31,056 nucleotides of DNA, taken from a virus. Below, piece after piece: positions 13,866 to 23,442 of this stretch. The stretch's first letter is position 1; every line of letters begins with the position of its first letter. Location of the stretch: the IMG/VR virus record IMGVR_UViG_3300049479_000152, positions 1 through 31,056 of that record; one strand, 5' to 3'. Position numbers and translations under genes: made by a program. A model generated the notes under the pieces. It did no database searches. It worked only from the letters and a program-made list of their open reading frames with translations, and was not told where the DNA came from.

Positions 13866-14918
13866 ATGATGAACCTCCAGCAAACCTATGCTGGCGTAGA
13901 TCCAATTTTGACTACGCTCGCACAAGGTTTCATGCTTCCGGCGACTAATATCGCCAACTTTATTGCCCCCGTTGTTGACACCCCGACTCGTGCTGGCCGC
14001 ATTCTGCGCTTCGGCAAAGAGCAATTCGCCATCAACGACTTCCGTCGTGCTTACGGAACCAACATTCCGTTCGTTCAAAGCCGTTACGATGCCGAGCCTT
14101 ATGCGCTTGAGCAAGAAGTCGTGGCTTGGGAACTGCCCGAAGAAGTCATCGAGAACGCTGGTGAAGGTCCTGCTCAGGTTGACCTGCGTGCGATCGAAAC
14201 TCGCAACGCCATGTCTCGCCTGATGAATGCTTACGAGTACACTGTAAGCCAGGCCGTGACCGTAACCGCTGGTTACAACCCTTACGAGCCTACCGCTGGT
14301 GCTGGTACTCAGACCGGTCTTGGTTTCACCACCTGGGCTAACTTCCAGACCGCCTACGGTTCTGCCGCTGGTCCTTCGGCTTGGTCTTCACTGACTTCCA
14401 ACCCGATCGAGGACATCCTGACCCTGAAGCGTTCGGTTGCCAACCAAATCGGTATCCGTCCGAACTCGATGGTTCTGGGAACTGCCGTGTTTGATCAACT
14501 GCTGACCAACCAGGCTATCCTTGAGCGCATCAAGTACACCACTGCCGATTCAATCGACACAGACCTGCTTGCTCGTTACTTCGGTCTTGAGCGTGGTCTG
14601 CGCGTTGCTGAGGGCCGTTATCTTGCCACCGATGGCACCCTGCAGCCTGTGTTCCCTTCAAACGGAATCCTGCTGTTCTACAGCCCCAATGGTCCTTCAG
14701 ACAGCGTAATGCCTGCTGGTGGCGCTAATGCTGCTACCCCTGCTTTCGCTTACACCTATCAACTGACTGGCACCCCTGCTGTTCGCCCCGAGTACTACAT
14801 TCGTGAGCGTCGCGTGGTTCGTGCTGAAATCACTGTTGAGCGTGTTGTTAACCTGGTGGGTCTTGGTGCCACTGGTCTTATCGGTTCTGGCGCGATGATC
14901 TCCAACATTCTTGGTTGA
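13866..14918 (+). CDS. major capsid protein, HK97-fold
   Basis: A 350-aa shell protein. Seen: LAQGFMLPATNIANFIAPVV near the N-terminus, FGKEQFAINDFRRAYGT, then an E-loop-like acidic segment, ALEQEVVAWELPEEVIENA, a helical spine (RAIETRNAMSRLMNAYEYTVSQAV), PNSMVLGTAVFDQLLTN with the following ILERIKYTT (P-domain strand and helix typical of Mu-like and P22-like coat proteins), and a C-terminal VRPEYYIRERRVVRAEITVERVVNLV strand pair. There is no long N-terminal scaffolding (delta) region, so cleavage of the coat itself is not required. It follows the decoration gene and the folded leader and precedes the tube gene. It is probably the most highly expressed gene in the window. Confidence 0.9.
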   Translation: MMNLQQTYAGVDPILTTLAQGFMLPATNIANFIAPVVDTPTRAGRILRFGKEQFAINDFRRAYGTNIPFVQSRYDAEPYALEQEVVAWELPEEVIENAGEGPAQVDLRAIETRNAMSRLMNAYEYTVSQAVTVTAGYNPYEPTAGAGTQTGLGFTTWANFQTAYGSAAGPSAWSSLTSNPIEDILTLKRSVANQIGIRPNSMVLGTAVFDQLLTNQAILERIKYTTADSIDTDLLARYFGLERGLRVAEGRYLATDGTLQPVFPSNGILLFYSPNGPSDSVMPAGGANAATPAFAYTYQLTGTPAVRPEYYIRERRVVRAEITVERVVNLVGLGATGLIGSGAMISNILG

Positions 14919-14934
14919 TCCAAGAAATACATAA

Positions 14935-14943
14935 GGAGGTGTC
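14935..14943 (+). promoter_or_regulatory. strong ribosome binding site of the tail tube gene
   Basis: AAGGAGGTG, complementary to the 16S rRNA 3' end over nearly its full length, just before ATG 14947. Most other genes here have weak or no visible sites. Confidence 0.8.
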
Positions 14944-14946
14944 ATC

Positions 14947-15390
14947 ATGGCTATTTTAAGACCGATTACCAAGTCTCAGTACGAAGTTTCATTCACAGCT
15001 CTTGGTGGACCCACTTTCACAGCGGTGTTCACTAAGTTCAGCGGTGTCAAGGATTCAGCCGAAGACAGCAAGTACGCTAACGGTTCTGGAAACAGACTGT
15101 ACCACGTCATTGGACCGAGAACCGCAGACGACGTAACGTTAGAGGCCCCGTACGACCCTACCATCTTCAAACAACTCGAGCAATTCTGGCTTTCGTACAA
15201 CTGTGAGGAAATCACGGTTACCGTGACCCCTAAAGATTGCGTCGGCGCTGGTTCTGCTCCCGCAGGCGGCCAATACGTGCTTTACGGTTGCCAATACAAG
15301 TCAGTCACAACCGCTGACGTTGACCGTGAGAGCGGAAACGTTCAGACGATCGAGTGCTCGTTCACAGTTAACTACTGGGAGCGCACCTGA
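14947..15390 (+). CDS. tail tube protein
   Basis: A 147-aa protein that would build the inner tube inside the sheath. MAILRPITKSQYEVSFTALG, then a beta-rich body with FTAVFTKFSGVKDSAEDSKY, the 'F-x-x-[VC]-SG-[LV]' tube motif, HVIGPRTADDVTLEAPYDP (the DVTLE strand is diagnostic of gp19-like tube proteins), and a final TIECSFTVNYWERT strand. A near-perfect Shine-Dalgarno, AAGGAGGTG, ends 5 bases before the ATG, the strongest in the window, as expected for an abundant subunit. The tube gene is far from the sheath gene (7 kb apart), unlike the usual adjacent pair. An intrinsic terminator follows. Confidence 0.85.
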   Translation: MAILRPITKSQYEVSFTALGGPTFTAVFTKFSGVKDSAEDSKYANGSGNRLYHVIGPRTADDVTLEAPYDPTIFKQLEQFWLSYNCEEITVTVTPKDCVGAGSAPAGGQYVLYGCQYKSVTTADVDRESGNVQTIECSFTVNYWERT

Positions 15391-15413
15391 TCCTCGGGTT
15401 CAGAGTTACTTAT

Positions 15414-15438
15414 CCCCGGCTTCGGCTGGGGATTTTTT
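15414..15438 (+). terminator. rho-independent terminator after the tail tube gene
   Basis: CCCCGGC (15414-15420), TTCG loop, GCTGGGG (15425-15431): seven pairs with one G-T wobble, followed by ATTTTTTG. It closes the head/tube block and sits 3 bases before candidate promoter site 6. Confidence 0.85.
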
Positions 15439-15441
15439 GTA

Positions 15442-15449
15442 GGGTAAAA
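15442..15449 (+). promoter_or_regulatory. candidate late promoter core GGGTAAAA (site 6)
   Basis: Exact match directly after the terminator and 30 bases before ATG 15480. A terminator followed at once by this motif is the strongest context argument that it starts transcription. Confidence 0.6.
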
Positions 15450-15479
15450 CCAATTCAAGAAGGCAATCCGTAGGGATTC

Positions 15480-16046
15480 ATGAAGACAACTTTTTCTAGT
15501 GGTGTAATCGTTACAAGCCAGTGGCTTAACGGTGCTAAGCAAATTACGTTCGATGGTCAAGATCTCGATTGGCACTACCCCCCACTTGGTCTAAACTCGT
15601 TCATCACGGCTGGCCCGAACGGGCTTGACTCAAGATACGTTACTTTGAGCACCCCTCAACCAAACCTGGAAGGGGACAACGTTAGCGGGCTAGCAATTTC
15701 TGGAACAAAAGTTGTCACGGGTGTCTGGAATTTCGGATTTGCGGTGCCGCCGGGGGGGACGGAGAATGTGAAAGAGAACGCACCGAAAAGTTATACCACC
15801 AACGACAAATATAACTTCGCTGCTGGAATCAACCCTTCCACGATCCCACAAAGGTTCGACGCTCTTCAACTTGAAGACTTGATCACAAAACTCGTTCTTA
15901 AAGAGCAGATTGAGTACTTGTTGGACACTCTGGTGATTGACAATGGCTTCTACTACCTTGAGAACTCGGCAGGAGATCCTTGCCCCTGCAATAACTACTC
16001 TGCACCGGCACCTAACGCCAGCACAACGATTTGCGAACCCTGCTGA
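15480..16046 (+). CDS. hypothetical baseplate/tail protein with Cys-rich C-terminus
   Basis: A 188-aa product, first gene of the baseplate block after the terminator and promoter site 6. The N-terminal half is beta-rich with aromatic residues (VTSQWLNGAKQITFDGQDLDW, LGLNSFITAGPNGLDSRYVT); the second half has a helical stretch (LQLEDLITKLVLKEQIEYLLDTLV). It ends with four Cys in two pairs (DPCPCNN ... TTICEPC), which could bind metal. An inverted repeat AATCC/GGATT (15465-15469, 15474-15478) lies directly before the ATG and could mask or expose the start. I do not recognise the family. Confidence 0.7.
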   Translation: MKTTFSSGVIVTSQWLNGAKQITFDGQDLDWHYPPLGLNSFITAGPNGLDSRYVTLSTPQPNLEGDNVSGLAISGTKVVTGVWNFGFAVPPGGTENVKENAPKSYTTNDKYNFAAGINPSTIPQRFDALQLEDLITKLVLKEQIEYLLDTLVIDNGFYYLENSAGDPCPCNNYSAPAPNASTTICEPC

Positions 16047-16055
16047 GGCTGATAA

Positions 16056-19000
16056 ATGCCTAGATACGCACCATTACCGTCAGTTTCGATTGACCCTCGA
16101 AATGAAGCAGAGCTTGTTCAAGCTGCTTCACAAAGAGTATATCAAGCCTCTAACCAAACGTTAAACGACTTCAGCTCTGGAAACCCTTTGGCTGCTTTGC
16201 TGGAAGGGCAGGTTTTCGCGCAGGGTGAGTTTCTCTTTTGGGCGAACCAGCTGCCAGAAAAGATTCTGCTTGAGTGGATTGGTCCTTTCCTGGGTGCGAT
16301 GAGACGCCTTGGGACTGCGTCTCTCGCTCGGCTCGTACTTACAATACCGCCTTCAAACAGCCCTGTCACAATTCCCTCCGGCTCTTCGTTCACAACTGAC
16401 CCGAACATCACCGGCGGCCAAGTTTATTCTTTCTTGACTGCTGAGAATTACACTTTCTCGCCAGGAGAGACGGTTATTTACGTGCCGGTATTCTCAGAGT
16501 TTGTCGGGTCACTTTACAACGTACCTGCGAACTCGATCGTCGGCTCTTCAGCGATAAACGTCGCTGGTTTGAGTGCAATAAATCCCGAGCCCGCAACCGG
16601 CGGATCGGACGTTGAAACTTACCAGGAAGTTCAGGAACGTTTCTTCACGTTAATTCGTCGAAAGAACCCTGTAAGCGCGCAAGATTGGCAGGACTTCTTC
16701 ATCGACTTTTACGGAGTAGGGACTCAAACATCGGTGCAACCCAACAGAGGGTCCGAATTCTCGTACAATTATTTAACCGACTACATTCTGCCAAGCGGTC
16801 AAGTATCATTCTTCGTTCTTGGTCCTGGCGGTGTTGAACTGACTGAGGAACAACTCAGCAGGGGTCAGAATGTGGTGAACTTCTCTGTTCCGATCGGAAC
16901 AACGGGGCACCTGTATCCTCTAACACTTAGCCAGGTTCAATACGACATTACCCTGGAAGTGGACGCCAACAGTTCTTTCGGAGTGAATCTACGGAACTCC
17001 TCGTTGAACTTTCGGGACAGGCTTTTCCAGTTGCTTCAGCCTGGAAACGTTTTTCCTTCCTCTACCGATCCGAGCGTAAGCGACGTTGATTCCGCTTTCT
17101 ACGCAACGTTTGACGCGGACACTCGGTACGTTAACCCCCGAATTGTGGCCGCGAAGGCATACAACACTCCGCCACAACTCGGACCTTCCGCTGCGCTTTA
17201 CACGCAGGTCTACTCTTTTGACCCATCTGAGCAACTTCTGAATCAAAACGATTTGGTTCTGGAGACGATTCCGACAACGTCTTATTATCCCGTCCTTACC
17301 TCTTTCACTCCGTACTCTGCCGAAAAGAAAGATCAGACGATTTACGGAAATCTGGTCATGAGGCAAATTCAACTTCTGCAAGCGGGAAGTTACAACCAAG
17401 GTGACGTTGTTTACTGGAGTCCAGCGAGCGGTGGCGACGGAAAACTCCATGTGATCCTTGACAACATCAACATCGGCTCTTTAGCAGAGATTCCCCTTCT
17501 CGTTGCGGTTGGAGGCAAAATATCCGGAGAGAAAACCTACTCACCGTGGGTGGTTGGGAACAGCTACGTAAGCAATTTGGGCGGTTCTTACAACCCGGAC
17601 ATAGTAGAGTACGACTATGTTCCGGGTGACGGTCAATTCGTTCCCGAAACGCCCCAAGAACTCTTGATCGGCCCCATCTCCGCCTTAGGGACAATTACTC
17701 CCGGTTTAGGGTATACAAACGGGAATTATACGAATGTTCCCTTGGTAAACACTACCGGATTCGGCGTAGGAGCAACAGCAAACATCACGGTTTCCGGCGG
17801 CGTTGTAACAGCAGTGGCGCTTGTCTCTCCCGGTGAAGGTTATACGCCAGGGTCGATTTTAACAGCAGCTGATTCAAACCTTGGCAACAGTGGAGTTGGC
17901 GCTGGTTTCAGCATCCCTGTTACAGCAGTTACCGTTCCAAGAATCGGAAGTTTGGTTTGGGTTGTTGATCAGAACTTCACCCTTCAGGCTCCCTCAAATA
18001 ACACAACAAGCGCACTTTCCGCAGGTCTTTTAGGAAGTTCGGTGGTCCCCAACTCGCTGGTTCCCGGAAACTCGTATTTGTCTGGAACGTGGGTTACCAC
18101 CCCTCAAATCGGATCCGGACCGAATGCGGTGGCAGACCCTTATTACAACTACGTGGACCCTTTGAAGGGTGGCGTGAACAAATTTGCCTACGTTTTGCAG
18201 GGATTTGTGTACGAGCCAAACGACTTAGCGGTCAAAGAATACTTCGACACACTTGTTGAGTTCGGCATCATCCAAGAAATCGTGGTTCAAAATGCTGACC
18301 TCGGTTTGCCAGTGTACAAGTACAAACCCCGTTTCCCGGTGGGAACCTACCTGGAGTACAAAGAATCGAGTGTGTCAGCACCGCAGTATTTTGTGGCAAC
18401 TCAGTACTTCACGCCGGACAGCACTCTGATCAACGATTTGCTGGATGAGAACCTTGTTTTACCGCTGGCTTACACGCCTTCTCAGGTAGTTTCACTTGCT
18501 GAGTCTATTAACAACGGCACGGTTAAAACTCCGCAGAGAATGTTCCGGTTCTTTAAGGGCGACACCACATTCTTCAGACAAGGTAGTGAGATTTTTTCCT
18601 ACACTGCGACAACGAACGTAACACCGCTGTTTGACTTTTCAGTCTACTTTGAGAACCAAGTGTTTGTGCCCTCGGCTGATGTCGCTGACAGCGCCCTCCT
18701 AACTCTACCGTACATTCCCTATTTCAACCCGGACTACTCGCTCTACTCCGAGGATACGATTGTTTCGGAAGATGGTCGAAACTTGTATCGAGTCATGCGA
18801 GCTTTCTCGCCAGTGCCAACCGTTACCGATTGGACGAACACTACTGTCGTCAACACAACCAGAATCGAAGAGTACGAAGGTAACCTTCTTCGGTACGTGA
18901 ATGCTTACACTTGCGACGAGCAGATCAAATCTCAGTTTGGTCGGGATATCTCGGCGATCAAACTTGGCATCGCAAGCATTACGCTGATTCCTAAGAATGG

Positions 19001-19148
19001 TGGCAGGTTCAGTAACGCTTCGGCTCCCTACTTATACGTTTGGGAGAATGCTTCCACTTCGACGGAAGTTCCGCAGCTTTCCTGGTTCACTGGAACAACC
19101 TACCCCTATTCGCCGCCGAACTATAGAAACGGGACTATGGGGCTATGA
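16056..19148 (+). CDS. baseplate wedge protein, J/gp6 (Mu gp47) type, enlarged
   Basis: A 1030-aa protein. The N-terminal 330 residues follow the Baseplate_J pattern: LAALLEGQVFAQGEFLFWAN, LGAMRRLGTASLARLVLTI, VTIPSGSSF, then VPVFSEFVGSLYNVPANSIV, GGSDVETYQEVQERFFTLIRR and VSAQDWQDFF, which is the usual 'GG-x-[ND]-x-E-x4-R' hinge followed by the 'T-x-x-DY/DW' segment. The rest is an extension unlike usual J proteins (about 300-500 aa). It includes, at about 545-630, a glycine-rich repeat-type module (LGYTNGNYTNVPLVN, GFGVGATANITVSGG, GEGYTPGSIL) that recurs in cyanophage structural proteins, and further beta-rich domains. It would connect the wedge to peripheral baseplate parts or fibres. It overlaps the next start by 4 bases. 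Confidence 0.82.
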   Translation: MPRYAPLPSVSIDPRNEAELVQAASQRVYQASNQTLNDFSSGNPLAALLEGQVFAQGEFLFWANQLPEKILLEWIGPFLGAMRRLGTASLARLVLTIPPSNSPVTIPSGSSFTTDPNITGGQVYSFLTAENYTFSPGETVIYVPVFSEFVGSLYNVPANSIVGSSAINVAGLSAINPEPATGGSDVETYQEVQERFFTLIRRKNPVSAQDWQDFFIDFYGVGTQTSVQPNRGSEFSYNYLTDYILPSGQVSFFVLGPGGVELTEEQLSRGQNVVNFSVPIGTTGHLYPLTLSQVQYDITLEVDANSSFGVNLRNSSLNFRDRLFQLLQPGNVFPSSTDPSVSDVDSAFYATFDADTRYVNPRIVAAKAYNTPPQLGPSAALYTQVYSFDPSEQLLNQNDLVLETIPTTSYYPVLTSFTPYSAEKKDQTIYGNLVMRQIQLLQAGSYNQGDVVYWSPASGGDGKLHVILDNINIGSLAEIPLLVAVGGKISGEKTYSPWVVGNSYVSNLGGSYNPDIVEYDYVPGDGQFVPETPQELLIGPISALGTITPGLGYTNGNYTNVPLVNTTGFGVGATANITVSGGVVTAVALVSPGEGYTPGSILTAADSNLGNSGVGAGFSIPVTAVTVPRIGSLVWVVDQNFTLQAPSNNTTSALSAGLLGSSVVPNSLVPGNSYLSGTWVTTPQIGSGPNAVADPYYNYVDPLKGGVNKFAYVLQGFVYEPNDLAVKEYFDTLVEFGIIQEIVVQNADLGLPVYKYKPRFPVGTYLEYKESSVSAPQYFVATQYFTPDSTLINDLLDENLVLPLAYTPSQVVSLAESINNGTVKTPQRMFRFFKGDTTFFRQGSEIFSYTATTNVTPLFDFSVYFENQVFVPSADVADSALLTLPYIPYFNPDYSLYSEDTIVSEDGRNLYRVMRAFSPVPTVTDWTNTTVVNTTRIEEYEGNLLRYVNAYTCDEQIKSQFGRDISAIKLGIASITLIPKNGGRFSNASAPYLYVWENASTSTEVPQLSWFTGTTYPYSPPNYRNGTMGL

Positions 19149-20428
19149 GTCAACAGCTTATTCCCATTGACGGTGGGGTTCAAACCATTCAGACGAGCAC
19201 GCAAGGTAGGACTATTAGCACCTTGTCTGATCAGTCAATCGAGGTTAAGAACCTGAGAACCAGGGAAACCGAGTGGATTCCAGGGGGAAGGCCGATTTAC
19301 AGACGCTTGCCCGCTGTAAGTGAGACCTACCAAGTCAACTTCTTTGACATAATCCCTGCGTCAAACACTGCTATTCAACTTGACACAGTTCAAGATGTAG
19401 GGTATGTTTTCATCCCGTGGGGAGAGGGCATCTTCGGACCTACTTCCCTTGAGGTGGTTGCTTCTGCAACTTTTGAAAACTTGATTGTCAAGTCGGGTCA
19501 GGTTGTGTGGAAGTATGGGACGATCGCAGTCCCTCCAACCATTCTCAATCTGAAAGAGTTGGATTTCGACAGCGGTCGCTATCTTGTTGCTTATCAGCTT
19601 AGCTACGACGACAGCCCAGTTGAACATCTTTACCAAGTTAACGACTATTTGTTAACTGGAACCAAGTTGCTGATCACATCGAGCACCGATTCGGTTATCG
19701 GGTGGAGATACCCTGCTCTGAACGCTTTCCTGAGCTCAGACACCTTTTGGTCGAACCAGGACAGCTACTTCCCGTCTTCCACTCAGCCCACTTCCACTTT
19801 CCTGGAGTGGGTTAGTGGCGATGACCTACCTTCGGCGTTTTCAAAGGTTGTTTTGCGGTGCCCATCAGGTTCGAGCTTTTCTGGAAGCGCAACGTTGAGC
19901 TATGTTCTGAGCAGCGGTCCACAAGAAGTTGTCACAGCTTCTGTGAGTCTGGACGACACTAGTCAATACTTTGAGTTTCTTATCCCTTCGCCTAGTTTTC
20001 AAACCGGGTGGAGAGTGGATTTCACCGATCTGAACATGAAAATTCAGACGATCACTGTCTCGGGGGTAGTTACCAAGATGACGAAGAAAGCTGGAGCTTC
20101 TTCGCGTTGTGCGCTTTCAATCTACCCTGAGAATGCTGTTCCAAACACAGTTACAAACACTGACGGGGAAGAAATTCCCGTAACCTACTGCAACCTTGCA
20201 TTCATAGATGTTGGCTCAGACTATCTGTTGCAAGACATACAGGATATTCGACCAATCATTCACCGCGAATACAAGCCCGTTGCGGACTGGTTGACGAAGC
20301 CTTTCGATGAAGAACTCATCGACTTCTATGAACAATTCTCAGGGTATTCTGTTTTGTGGATGAACCCGGTCGTCTGCATGAGCCAAGAATATCTGTCTCT
20401 TGAACTTTACGGTGTGGAACTAACTTAA
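19145..20428 (+). CDS. hypothetical baseplate/tail protein
   Basis: A 427-aa product coupled to the J-type gene (ATGA overlap at 19145-19148). It starts MSQQLIPIDGGVQTIQTST, is beta-rich for most of its length (PSGSSFSGSATLSYVLSSGP, QTITVSGVVTKMTKK), and ends with an acidic, aromatic, more helical part (KPFDEELIDFYEQFSGYSV). There is no signal peptide or membrane helix. No family recognised. Tight coupling between the wedge gene and the next 1001-aa gene suggests it is a baseplate component assembled with them. Confidence 0.7.
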   Translation: MSQQLIPIDGGVQTIQTSTQGRTISTLSDQSIEVKNLRTRETEWIPGGRPIYRRLPAVSETYQVNFFDIIPASNTAIQLDTVQDVGYVFIPWGEGIFGPTSLEVVASATFENLIVKSGQVVWKYGTIAVPPTILNLKELDFDSGRYLVAYQLSYDDSPVEHLYQVNDYLLTGTKLLITSSTDSVIGWRYPALNAFLSSDTFWSNQDSYFPSSTQPTSTFLEWVSGDDLPSAFSKVVLRCPSGSSFSGSATLSYVLSSGPQEVVTASVSLDDTSQYFEFLIPSPSFQTGWRVDFTDLNMKIQTITVSGVVTKMTKKAGASSRCALSIYPENAVPNTVTNTDGEEIPVTYCNLAFIDVGSDYLLQDIQDIRPIIHREYKPVADWLTKPFDEELIDFYEQFSGYSVLWMNPVVCMSQEYLSLELYGVELT

Positions 20429-23400
20429 ATGACAGAAGCAAATCCTAGTTTTAGTCCAAGCGAATTTGAGCTTCGGAATTTCACTAACAAGTATCTGTCA
20501 CCCGAGCAAACCACTCAGGTTGACCTTGCCAAGTCACGAGTAAACGGGCAACTGGACTTCCTGGCGCAAATGCTGGGTTGGAGCGGAAGCAACTACTGGA
20601 CAAATCTCCCTGAAACCGTTTCTCAGAAAAGGCAACTTCTAGGGGGAACGTTCGGAGTATACAACAATTTCGTTCTTCCTCGTGTCTTCTCTGTCAGAAC
20701 TTGGGACAATATTGAAGATTTTTCCTCACCGAATGTTGCAGTCGTTGAGATTGAAAGAGACGACCGAATTTCCGCAGGGCAGACGGCATACCTTGACACC
20801 GATAGTTACACCATTCAGTCGCTCTCGGAAACTTCCGGCAGAATGCTTCTGAACTTTGGGGAAGTAGACGACACATTCTTCACCAAGATCAACAGCAATG
20901 TTCAGCTGCGAATTGACGTACCTAGCGCAAGACCCGCACCGTTTCTTCGCCCGAGCATCGGAGTTGCTGGAGATAACTCTTTCCACTGCAAAGAAGAACT
21001 ATCCTTTAGTCCCGTAACGACTTTGTTTGATGGTCCGACTTTGTTCGATGTTCCGCCTCCAACTATTGGGAAACTTATTTTGTTCCCGAGTTACGACACC
21101 GGCGAACTTTTCCCTTACCTCTTCCCAATCTTGTTCGCGGGATCTGTGTATGCGTTCGACAAACCTGTGTTCCTGTCGTACAGCAGTTCCCTGAGTGTAG
21201 ATATCGCCCCTGAGTACGACGAAACGATTGAGCGCTGGGTGCTTAGACTGCCGGCCAATCTGACCCCGACTTCTGTAGGAGTTACCGCATTTCTGTCGAC
21301 AGATGGCTATAGCCTGGAAGTTAAGATTCAAAGTTGGGTTGACCCGTCTGATTGGGGAGGGTCTTGCAGCCTTGAGAATTTCCGGGGAGCGTGGGGGAAC
21401 AAAGGCGGTGCGCTGCCATTTAACTTGGCGTTCGACAGTCTTTCCATTCACGGGTACGACGAAGAAAAGTCCCTATATTTCCCCACTCTTGAGAGAAGTC
21501 TGGAGTTCAACGATCTGGTAGACCGGGTTTATGCACAGCGGGCTGAAGTTGATGCGGGCATTCCAGGTGATCTGCCGCCAGGAAAACTTTGGTGGAACAG
21601 CTCCACAGGAAAACTCGCGGTCCAAGTGAAGCAAGAAGGTGATTGCCCATTTTGGGTGGAAGTCACCTACCGAGAAGCACCTGAACAAGAGTTGATCCCT
21701 GACTTTGTGTTTCCGGATGTCGATTCCTTTTTGTCAGGCTTCGGCCAGGTACCAGAAAATACGACTTGCATCGTCATTGTTGACATACAAGGTTTGACCG
21801 ACTCGGCGAATATTCTGGGCATTGAAGGGGGATTCCCTGGTCCTGGTAGTTTGTACCTGTACCCTCAGCCTGGAACGCAGTACTGGGTTCCGATTCGTTT
21901 CCTATTTCAGAACGAGTTCGACTTCTCTGCGGCGAGTCAAGGTATACCGTTAAATGTGCCGACCTACGTTTACAACTCAGATGGGCTTTCGCCGTCCACT
22001 TCAAATTACTCGATCAACAATTTAGAGTTTGTGGTCTCAGGGCAATACCAAACAATCCTGTGCAAGGAAGAAAATAACTTTGACTGGACCTTGTTTCCAG
22101 ACTCAATCTTGAAGTTTATTGCGGACAGTTCTCTTTATGATGGTCCGCTGGAAGGCGAACTGTGGTGGGATTACGCTGACGCGAACGTAGGAGCACGTAA
22201 TGCTCAGATTTTGCTTGAAAGCGGGTGGACCCCCTTGAATGACAACGTGGCACTTTCATCTCCGCCAAGCACTTACGACCCTAGTACAATACGTTTCTAT
22301 TGCGATGGGAACTTGCTCGAGGACGGGCAAAGCCTCGTAACAGCAAACTACAACATTTCCTACGAAACCACAACAGTAGTAGGTTCTTACAGTTTCACAT
22401 ACCGAGCTTTCAACCTTCAGGGAAAAACACAATTCCCCCGGATTGAAATCTCTGACTCACTGACCTCTTCGTATCGTCTGGACATCTCGTCGTTGGTTTT
22501 CAGCGGTGTGATTTACAAGATGTCGCCTAATGTGTACGACGCTGAAACCCCCCTAAGGTTGTGGAAGACCCAGCACCTTCAAAGCTCAGACTCAGAGAGT
22601 TTGATTGCGCGGGGGACTTATCCGAACCCGCTGGTAGCGGACCTCAACAACGGGCCAGCTCTTGATAACTGGCAACGTTTCTTCGTTCGTCTCCCTCTTG
22701 ATTACGGTCGCAATGGAGCACTGTGGCAGAAGACTGCCCTGGTTTGCGAAGATTTCTCTTACTTCGGTAGCAACATCGAGCCGGAGAGAATGGATTGTCC
22801 GCCACCTGCGAGCCTTCCGGAAATTTACGAAGAAGTTTCCCTCCGGGGTGATAGAACGGACTACACCTATGTGTATTCTGAGCCTTACTTCTACTCCACC
22901 GTCCTGTACGACGATTTCTCGTTTGTGGATGCGTCCTACACAAATGCTTCGGTTCGCCCAATCGTCGACATTGACTACGACGATTTCACGGAAGCGCAGT
23001 TTGTGGAGTACGACCCTCTTCACAACCGACTCGTAGATTTCTCCAAAGAAGGTTTCGGTAACTGGCAAGGTGTTTACTTGAACATCAACGCATGCAGTTT
23101 CCTTTCAGGGTACTATGTGAATGACCTTTTGGATGGGGCGGTGGAGTTAATTGAAGCGCCAGTATGGGACGCAAGCATTTACAAGTTCCCCCCAACCTGC
23201 GACAATCCGTCAAAAACTTACGATGTAGATGCAAACAACTACAAGATCGGTTACGCATACTTTGTGGCCGATGCGTCCGCTGCGGAGGACGGTTTCTTCG
23301 ACGTTCAGCAGGAAGCAGCGTGGAGATTTGCTGAAACGCAACCTCAAACTCTTTACATCACACCGGACTGCCCTGCCGAGCCTTCCGGACCCGGAGAGCC

Positions 23401-23434
23401 AATCACCGTTACAATCTTGCCGACACCCGGATAA
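20429..23434 (+). CDS. large hypothetical baseplate/tail protein
   Basis: A 1001-aa product starting directly after the previous stop (ATG 20429). The first 90 residues are helical and polar (DLAKSRVNGQLDFLAQMLGW). The rest is rich in Tyr, Phe, Asp, Pro and Ser with many beta segments. Two places carry the phage surface motif P-G-x-LWW: LPPGKLWWNSSTGKLAV (about 384-400) and GPLEGELWWDYAD (about 573-585). These modules are common in cyanophage fibre and baseplate proteins. It ends in a Pro-rich tail (PAEPSGPGEPITVTILPTPG). No overall family recognised. It is the last gene of the baseplate run before the duplicated adhesin cassette, so a peripheral baseplate or fibre-socket role is plausible. 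Confidence 0.7.
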   Translation: MTEANPSFSPSEFELRNFTNKYLSPEQTTQVDLAKSRVNGQLDFLAQMLGWSGSNYWTNLPETVSQKRQLLGGTFGVYNNFVLPRVFSVRTWDNIEDFSSPNVAVVEIERDDRISAGQTAYLDTDSYTIQSLSETSGRMLLNFGEVDDTFFTKINSNVQLRIDVPSARPAPFLRPSIGVAGDNSFHCKEELSFSPVTTLFDGPTLFDVPPPTIGKLILFPSYDTGELFPYLFPILFAGSVYAFDKPVFLSYSSSLSVDIAPEYDETIERWVLRLPANLTPTSVGVTAFLSTDGYSLEVKIQSWVDPSDWGGSCSLENFRGAWGNKGGALPFNLAFDSLSIHGYDEEKSLYFPTLERSLEFNDLVDRVYAQRAEVDAGIPGDLPPGKLWWNSSTGKLAVQVKQEGDCPFWVEVTYREAPEQELIPDFVFPDVDSFLSGFGQVPENTTCIVIVDIQGLTDSANILGIEGGFPGPGSLYLYPQPGTQYWVPIRFLFQNEFDFSAASQGIPLNVPTYVYNSDGLSPSTSNYSINNLEFVVSGQYQTILCKEENNFDWTLFPDSILKFIADSSLYDGPLEGELWWDYADANVGARNAQILLESGWTPLNDNVALSSPPSTYDPSTIRFYCDGNLLEDGQSLVTANYNISYETTTVVGSYSFTYRAFNLQGKTQFPRIEISDSLTSSYRLDISSLVFSGVIYKMSPNVYDAETPLRLWKTQHLQSSDSESLIARGTYPNPLVADLNNGPALDNWQRFFVRLPLDYGRNGALWQKTALVCEDFSYFGSNIEPERMDCPPPASLPEIYEEVSLRGDRTDYTYVYSEPYFYSTVLYDDFSFVDASYTNASVRPIVDIDYDDFTEAQFVEYDPLHNRLVDFSKEGFGNWQGVYLNINACSFLSGYYVNDLLDGAVELIEAPVWDASIYKFPPTCDNPSKTYDVDANNYKIGYAYFVADASAAEDGFFDVQQEAAWRFAETQPQTLYITPDCPAEPSGPGEPITVTILPTPG

Positions 23435-23442
23435 GGGTAAAA
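23435..23442 (+). promoter_or_regulatory. candidate late promoter core GGGTAAAA (site 7)
   Basis: Exact match directly after the TAA of the 1001-aa gene, 23 bases before ATG 23466, followed by CCCCTATAACGC. Confidence 0.55.
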
